Shown here: piece after piece, positions 60,309 through 64,000 of the stretch | Numbering within the stretch: position 1 is the stretch's first letter | Layout of the letters: each line of letters begins with the position of its first letter | Assembly: GCA_039680175.1 (NCBI GenBank) | Contig: JBDKTO010000021.1 | Location: 1-64,000 of the forward strand | Direction: 5' to 3' | Length of the DNA: 64,000 nt | Source of the DNA: Veillonellales bacterium | GTDB lineage: Bacteria > Bacillota > Negativicutes > JAAYSF01 | Position numbers and translations under genes: made by a program | Notes under the pieces: model-generated | What the model was told of the DNA's origin: nothing | Databases searched by the model: none | The model's input: the letters and a program-made list of their open reading frames with translations, nothing else

Positions 60309-61943
60309 TTAACTCTGGGATTGATCTGCTATTAAGTGTGCGGCACAATATTTCTCCCGCAGCTTCGGTTTTTCAATTTTACCGGTAGGGTTGCGCGGAA
60401 CGTCGGCAAAAATAATCTTACGCGGACGTTTGTAGCGCGGTAGGGAAGAACAAAATTCCCTTATGTCTTCCTCAGTACACTGGTAATGCGGTTTGAGCTC
60501 GATAATAGCGGCTGCGATTTCGCCAAGTCGTTGATCCGGCAGGCCAATCACTGCAACATCTTTGATTGAATTATTTCTATGAAGAAAATCTTCAATCTGT
60601 ACCGGGTACAAATTTTCACCGCCTGAAATAATAACATCTTTTTTTCGGTCAACCAAGTAAATGAAACCGTCTTCATCCATACGGGCCATATCGCCGGTAA
60701 AAAGCCACCCGTCTTTCAATACCTCTGCGGTAGCCTCAGGGTCATTATAATAACACTTCATCACGCCCGGCCCTTTTACAATAAGTTCTCCTATACTCCC
60801 CTGCTGAACAGGACTGCCCGATTCATCAACAATCATTGCCTCCCATTTAAACCCGGGCTTCCCAATTGCCCCAACCTTATGAATATTTTCAAGGCCAAGA
60901 TGGACACATCCCGGACCGATTGACTCGCTCAGTCCGTAGTTAGTATCATAGCTATGGTTAGGAAAATACTTCTTCCAGCGATGAATCAAACTGGGAGGAA
61001 CCGGCTGAGCACCAATATGCATCAGTCTCCATTGCTCAAGATCATAATCAGCCAGGTTCACTTCTCCGTCTTCAATCGCATTCAGAATGTCCTGGGCCCA
61101 GGGGACAAGCAGCCAGACTATTGTAACCTTTTCTTCGGAGACTGCCTTAAGAATCCATGCCGGCTTCACTCCGCGAAGCAAAACTGCTTTTCCTCCTACC
61201 AAAAAGCTGCCAAACCAATGCATTTTTGCACCGGTATGATATAAGGGCGGAATGCATAAAAAATTATCCTCCTGAGTCTGCTGGTGATGGTTTTGTTCCG
61301 TATAGCAGGCAGATTGCAGACTATAGTGAGTATGAAGAATCGCTTTGGGGAAGCCTGTAGTGCCGGAAGAAAAATAAATAGCGGCGTCATCTTCAGCGAT
61401 AAGCTGAATTTGCGGAGTTTCGGCTGAGTACGACGCTTCGGTCTGATTATAGTTTGTAGCAAATGAAGGACCATTTTCGCCTACATAAAAATGCATTTTT
61501 ACAGTAGGAAGCTTTTCATAGATTGTTTCCACGCGGTCGATAAATTCCGGTCCGAAAATCAGCATGACGGCTTCCGAAAGTTCCAAACAATATTTTATTT
61601 CCTCTGCATCATAGCGAAAGTTTAACGGGACTGCCACAGCACCGGCTTTAAGAATCCCAAAATAAATCGGCAGCCATTCCAGACAATTCATCAACAGTAT
61701 CGCAACTTTGTCGCCCTTTTTTATACCGCTGCTTAGCAGCAAATTGGCAAATCTGTTCGCTTTATCATCGAATTCGCGCCATGTCATTTGGCGCCGAAAA
61801 CTCGCCGTGGGATTTGTTTCAATTAACTCGTATTCTCGCCAGGAAACTTCATGCTTTTCCTGTAATTCAGGATTTATTTCAATTAGGCTGATCTTATCGC
61901 CATACAGCATAGCATTGCGAGACAGTATTTCAGTTATGGGCAT
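60309..61943 (-). CDS. AMP-forming acyl-CoA synthetase
   Basis: 544 residues. AMP-binding motifs are complete: YFSSGTTGFPKAI (near 190-202), the YGLSESIGPG segment (near 315), TGDMARMDEDGFIYLVDRKKD (near 410) and the C-terminal KxxGKIEKPKL catalytic-lysine region (TGKIEKPKLR). It activates an organic acid to its CoA thioester with ATP. The start follows AAGGAGAAAATAAA. It lies 62 bp after iorB in the same operon, so an arylacetate such as indoleacetate or phenylacetate is a likely substrate. Confidence 0.92.
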   Translation of the reverse strand: MPITEILSRNAMLYGDKISLIEINPELQEKHEVSWREYELIETNPTASFRRQMTWREFDDKANRFANLLLSSGIKKGDKVAILLMNCLEWLPIYFGILKAGAVAVPLNFRYDAEEIKYCLELSEAVMLIFGPEFIDRVETIYEKLPTVKMHFYVGENGPSFATNYNQTEASYSAETPQIQLIAEDDAAIYFSSGTTGFPKAILHTHYSLQSACYTEQNHHQQTQEDNFLCIPPLYHTGAKMHWFGSFLVGGKAVLLRGVKPAWILKAVSEEKVTIVWLLVPWAQDILNAIEDGEVNLADYDLEQWRLMHIGAQPVPPSLIHRWKKYFPNHSYDTNYGLSESIGPGCVHLGLENIHKVGAIGKPGFKWEAMIVDESGSPVQQGSIGELIVKGPGVMKCYYNDPEATAEVLKDGWLFTGDMARMDEDGFIYLVDRKKDVIISGGENLYPVQIEDFLHRNNSIKDVAVIGLPDQRLGEIAAAIIELKPHYQCTEEDIREFCSSLPRYKRPRKIIFADVPRNPTGKIEKPKLREKYCAAHLIADQSQS

Positions 61944-62005
61944 TTTATTTTCTCCTTCTAATTCCTCGTGGCAATATGAAAATTCTCACAAGGTCAAATT
62001 CCGGG

Positions 62006-62581
62006 TTACTCTACATTCATTCCTGCTTTGAAAGCAAGGAGATTTACCCCAACGGCACTCGCCTTGACACTGCTTTTAATCACTTCTTCCCAATCAATAT
62101 AGCTAATCTTCATGGCTTTTACCAGCGCCCCGAGCAAAACTACGTTCATAGCTTTCGCATTCCCCAACTTTTCGGCGATTTCGGCTGCCCTGATAACAGT
62201 TGTGTCGGCTTTAGCCTTTATCAGTTCCAGCACTCCTTCCGGATAATCCTGTTTTCCCATGAGGATCGGAGCTGACGGGATCTGATAGTTATTTACGACC
62301 ACTTTGCCGTTTGGCTCTAAGTATTCGAGCCACCTGAGCGCTTCCATTGTCTCGAAGGAAACAAGTATATCAGCCTGTCCCTTGCCGATAATCGGCGAAT
62401 ATACCTTTTTCCCGTATCTTACCTGGGTGCTGACGCTGCCGCCACGCTGCGCCATGCCGTGTATTTCTGACATCTTCACATCATAACCGGCGTTCACTAG
62501 TCCATTAGACAATATCTTGCTCACTAAAATGGTACCCTGTCCGCCTACACCAACCAGCAGTATATTTTTTACATCGGACAC
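62006..62581 (-). CDS. iorB: Indolepyruvate:ferredoxin oxidoreductase beta subunit
   Basis: 191 residues from a GTG start 1 nt after the iorA stop (a GTG 9 nt upstream is also possible). It begins with SDVKNILLVGVGGQGTILVSKIL, the 2-oxoacid:acceptor oxidoreductase gamma-domain signature, and has GMAQRGGSVSTQVRYG near 44-59. It pairs with IorA to convert aryl pyruvates to aryl-acetyl-CoA with reduced ferredoxin. Confidence 0.92.
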   Translation of the reverse strand: MSDVKNILLVGVGGQGTILVSKILSNGLVNAGYDVKMSEIHGMAQRGGSVSTQVRYGKKVYSPIIGKGQADILVSFETMEALRWLEYLEPNGKVVVNNYQIPSAPILMGKQDYPEGVLELIKAKADTTVIRAAEIAEKLGNAKAMNVVLLGALVKAMKISYIDWEEVIKSSVKASAVGVNLLAFKAGMNVE

Positions 62582-62582
62582 A

Positions 62583-64000
62583 CTACTCACCAACCTTTGC
62601 TATGGCATTTACCGGGCATACTTGCAGGCATACTTCGCAACCGACGCATTGCACCGGATCGATGGCTGCTTTTTCATGCTCTCTGTTGAATCTGAGAGCC
62701 GGACAGCCGGTATTGATGCACATTTTGCAACCGATGCACTCTTCAGTATCTATTTCACAAGTTGCCCAATAATCACCGAACTCTTCTTTGTCTTGCGGTG
62801 ACTGCTTTTTCAATACGCATGGCCAGCGAGTGATAATAACAGACGGTTCATCCAAAGCAAGGGCCCAATCGAGGGCTTCCCTTATCTCGGCAAGTTTTAG
62901 CGGATTGACCGTTCGTACATAATTGATTCCCAACGCCCTTACCACATCTTCAATCGGCAGTGCCTTAGCCGGCATTCCCTGGAGCGTGAAACCTGTTCCA
63001 GGATGATCCTGGTGACCGGTCATCCCGGTAATCCGGTTATCGAGAATAACTGTAATCGTTTTGCTGTGATTATACGCTATGTTCATAATACTGTTGATGC
63101 CGGTATGAAAGAAGGTTGAGTCGCCGATGGTCGCGACAACACGCAGGTTTTCGTCGAATTTGTTGAAGATTTTTTGCGCGCCGTGTCCTATGCTTGGAGC
63201 TGATCCCATACAGATACAAAGGTCCTTGGCGTTAAGGGGATCGGCTCCGCCCAGAGCATAACAGCCGATATCTCCGGCCATGACGACATTTTTCTTTTTA
63301 CTAAGTTCATAGAAAAAGCCCCTGTGCGGACAACCGGCGCAAAGTACGGGCGGTCTGTTAGCTACTAAGGATCTATCGTACTGAATAAGCGGATTTTCTT
63401 CGTCCAGCAAGGCTTTCGCAATAATATCGGGATTGAGTTCGTACATGTTGGGTATTTTCTCTTTGCCGATGCAGGTTATTCCCATTTGCTTTATCTGGTC
63501 TTCCAAATAGGGCTCCAGTTCTTCAATTACATAGAGCTTTTCCACCCGCGAGGCGAACTCTTTGATTTTTTTCGCCGGCAGTGGATAAGTAAACCCTAGT
63601 TTGAGATAAGACACCTTATCGCCAAAAACTTCCTTGGCATATTGGTAGGCGACACCCGACGAAATAATACCAATTTTGGCGTCGTTCCATTCGAAGTAGT
63701 TCAAATCAGTTTCATCGGCAAATGCTGATAGTTTGCACAAGCGTTTTTCCAATTCGGCGCGCAGCCTTTTCGATACAGCCGGAACAAGGTCGTATTGGGA
63801 GAGGTTTCTTACATAAGGTTTTTTGCTATCTTCCTTCCGTTCGCCGATTTCCACTAAACTTTTGCTATGACAGACTCTTGTCGTCATTCTAAATAAAATC
63901 GGCGTATTAAATTTTTCGCTGATCTCCATGGCCGCCTTAATCATGTCTTTCGATTCCTGGCTGTCACTTGGCTCGATCATGGCTATTTTAGCAAACTTAG
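62583..64000 (-). CDS. iorA: Indolepyruvate:ferredoxin oxidoreductase alpha subunit, N-terminal part missing
   Basis: About 472 residues are visible; the frame continues to the right edge. The segment AMIEPSDSQESKDM aligns with the middle of IorA, and LCAGCPHRGFFYEL and GDIGCYALGGADPL (thiamine-diphosphate domain) follow. The C terminus has two 4Fe-4S motifs (CIGCKMCINTGCP and CVGCEVCLQVCP). It oxidatively decarboxylates indolepyruvate and related aryl pyruvates. It overlaps the region of the iorB start and heads the operon iorA, iorB, acyl-CoA synthetase. Confidence 0.93.
   Translation of the reverse strand, partial: KFAKIAMIEPSDSQESKDMIKAAMEISEKFNTPILFRMTTRVCHSKSLVEIGERKEDSKKPYVRNLSQYDLVPAVSKRLRAELEKRLCKLSAFADETDLNYFEWNDAKIGIISSGVAYQYAKEVFGDKVSYLKLGFTYPLPAKKIKEFASRVEKLYVIEELEPYLEDQIKQMGITCIGKEKIPNMYELNPDIIAKALLDEENPLIQYDRSLVANRPPVLCAGCPHRGFFYELSKKKNVVMAGDIGCYALGGADPLNAKDLCICMGSAPSIGHGAQKIFNKFDENLRVVATIGDSTFFHTGINSIMNIAYNHSKTITVILDNRITGMTGHQDHPGTGFTLQGMPAKALPIEDVVRALGINYVRTVNPLKLAEIREALDWALALDEPSVIITRWPCVLKKQSPQDKEEFGDYWATCEIDTEECIGCKMCINTGCPALRFNREHEKAAIDPVQCVGCEVCLQVCPVNAIAKVGE

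Noticed and set aside
1-64000. CRISPR arrays, tRNA and rRNA genes, phage genes
   Set aside because: No regularly spaced repeats, cloverleaf-type sequences with CCA-end stems, or phage structural genes were recognised by reading; short tRNAs could still be missed without a covariance search.

Overview
The window looks like a chromosomal segment of an anaerobic, endospore-forming Firmicute with a diderm envelope, most likely a Negativicute close to the Sporomusaceae. This is inferred from gene content and no 16S gene is present. The clues are T-box riboswitches and AAGGAGG-type ribosome sites, a Tat-exported [FeFe]-hydrogenase (which needs a periplasm-like space), a collagen-like spore-surface protein with SPOCS (DUF3794) proteins, fermentative and electron-transfer flavoproteins, and indolepyruvate ferredoxin oxidoreductase. 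No rRNA, tRNA, CRISPR array or prophage was recognised.

Region 1 (1-10.5 kb) is a dicarboxylate/citrate block. Citrate lyase genes citD and citE are separated by a three-gene fumarate-reductase-like module (Fe-S protein, flavoprotein, Fe-S/cytochrome b anchor). A divergent LysR regulator, fixC-fixX, an NADP-type isocitrate dehydrogenase and a chemoreceptor follow. A similar AT-rich motif centred on AGAATATTCT lies upstream of citD, icd and the chemoreceptor gene, in the same orientation relative to each, which suggests a small regulon.

Region 2 (10.5-16.7 kb) holds a SEC-C protein and a hydrogenase operon: Tat-exported [FeFe]-hydrogenase, HybA-like ferredoxin and NrfD/HybB-like membrane subunit. 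The operon has a good promoter and a GC-rich hairpin in its leader, next to an XRE regulator. Region 3 (16.7-33.6 kb) is mixed housekeeping: a diguanylate cyclase, an ADP-glucose pyrophosphorylase, a threonine aldolase, a T-box-controlled MFS transporter, an inositol-monophosphatase-like enzyme, an S9 peptidase, a REP-associated transposase flanked by REP-like sequences, a TSUP permease, a radical SAM protein with a long structured leader, and a CstA-type transporter under a second T-box.

Region 4 (33.7-42.4 kb) is a ten-gene minus-strand operon that joins a chitobiose-type PTS (IIA, IIB, IIC), a GH4 phospho-glycosidase and a ChbG-like deacetylase to the muropeptide-sugar enzymes MurQ, AnmK and a MurNAc/GlcNAc kinase, plus its own HPr and a CapA-like phosphoesterase. 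It reads as a complete route for cell-wall disaccharide salvage. Region 5 (42.7-54.7 kb) has a second diguanylate cyclase, a flavin-binding protein, a Fur-box-preceded YitT-family membrane protein, an aminobenzoyl-glutamate-type regulator/peptidase/transporter set, an FMN oxidase, an M18 aminopeptidase and a secreted SGNH esterase. Region 6 (54.7-60.0 kb) is a spore-surface island: a collagen-like protein and five SPOCS-type paralogs in two divergent blocks. Region 7 (60.3-64.0 kb) encodes an acyl-CoA synthetase and indolepyruvate ferredoxin oxidoreductase (iorA runs off the right edge).
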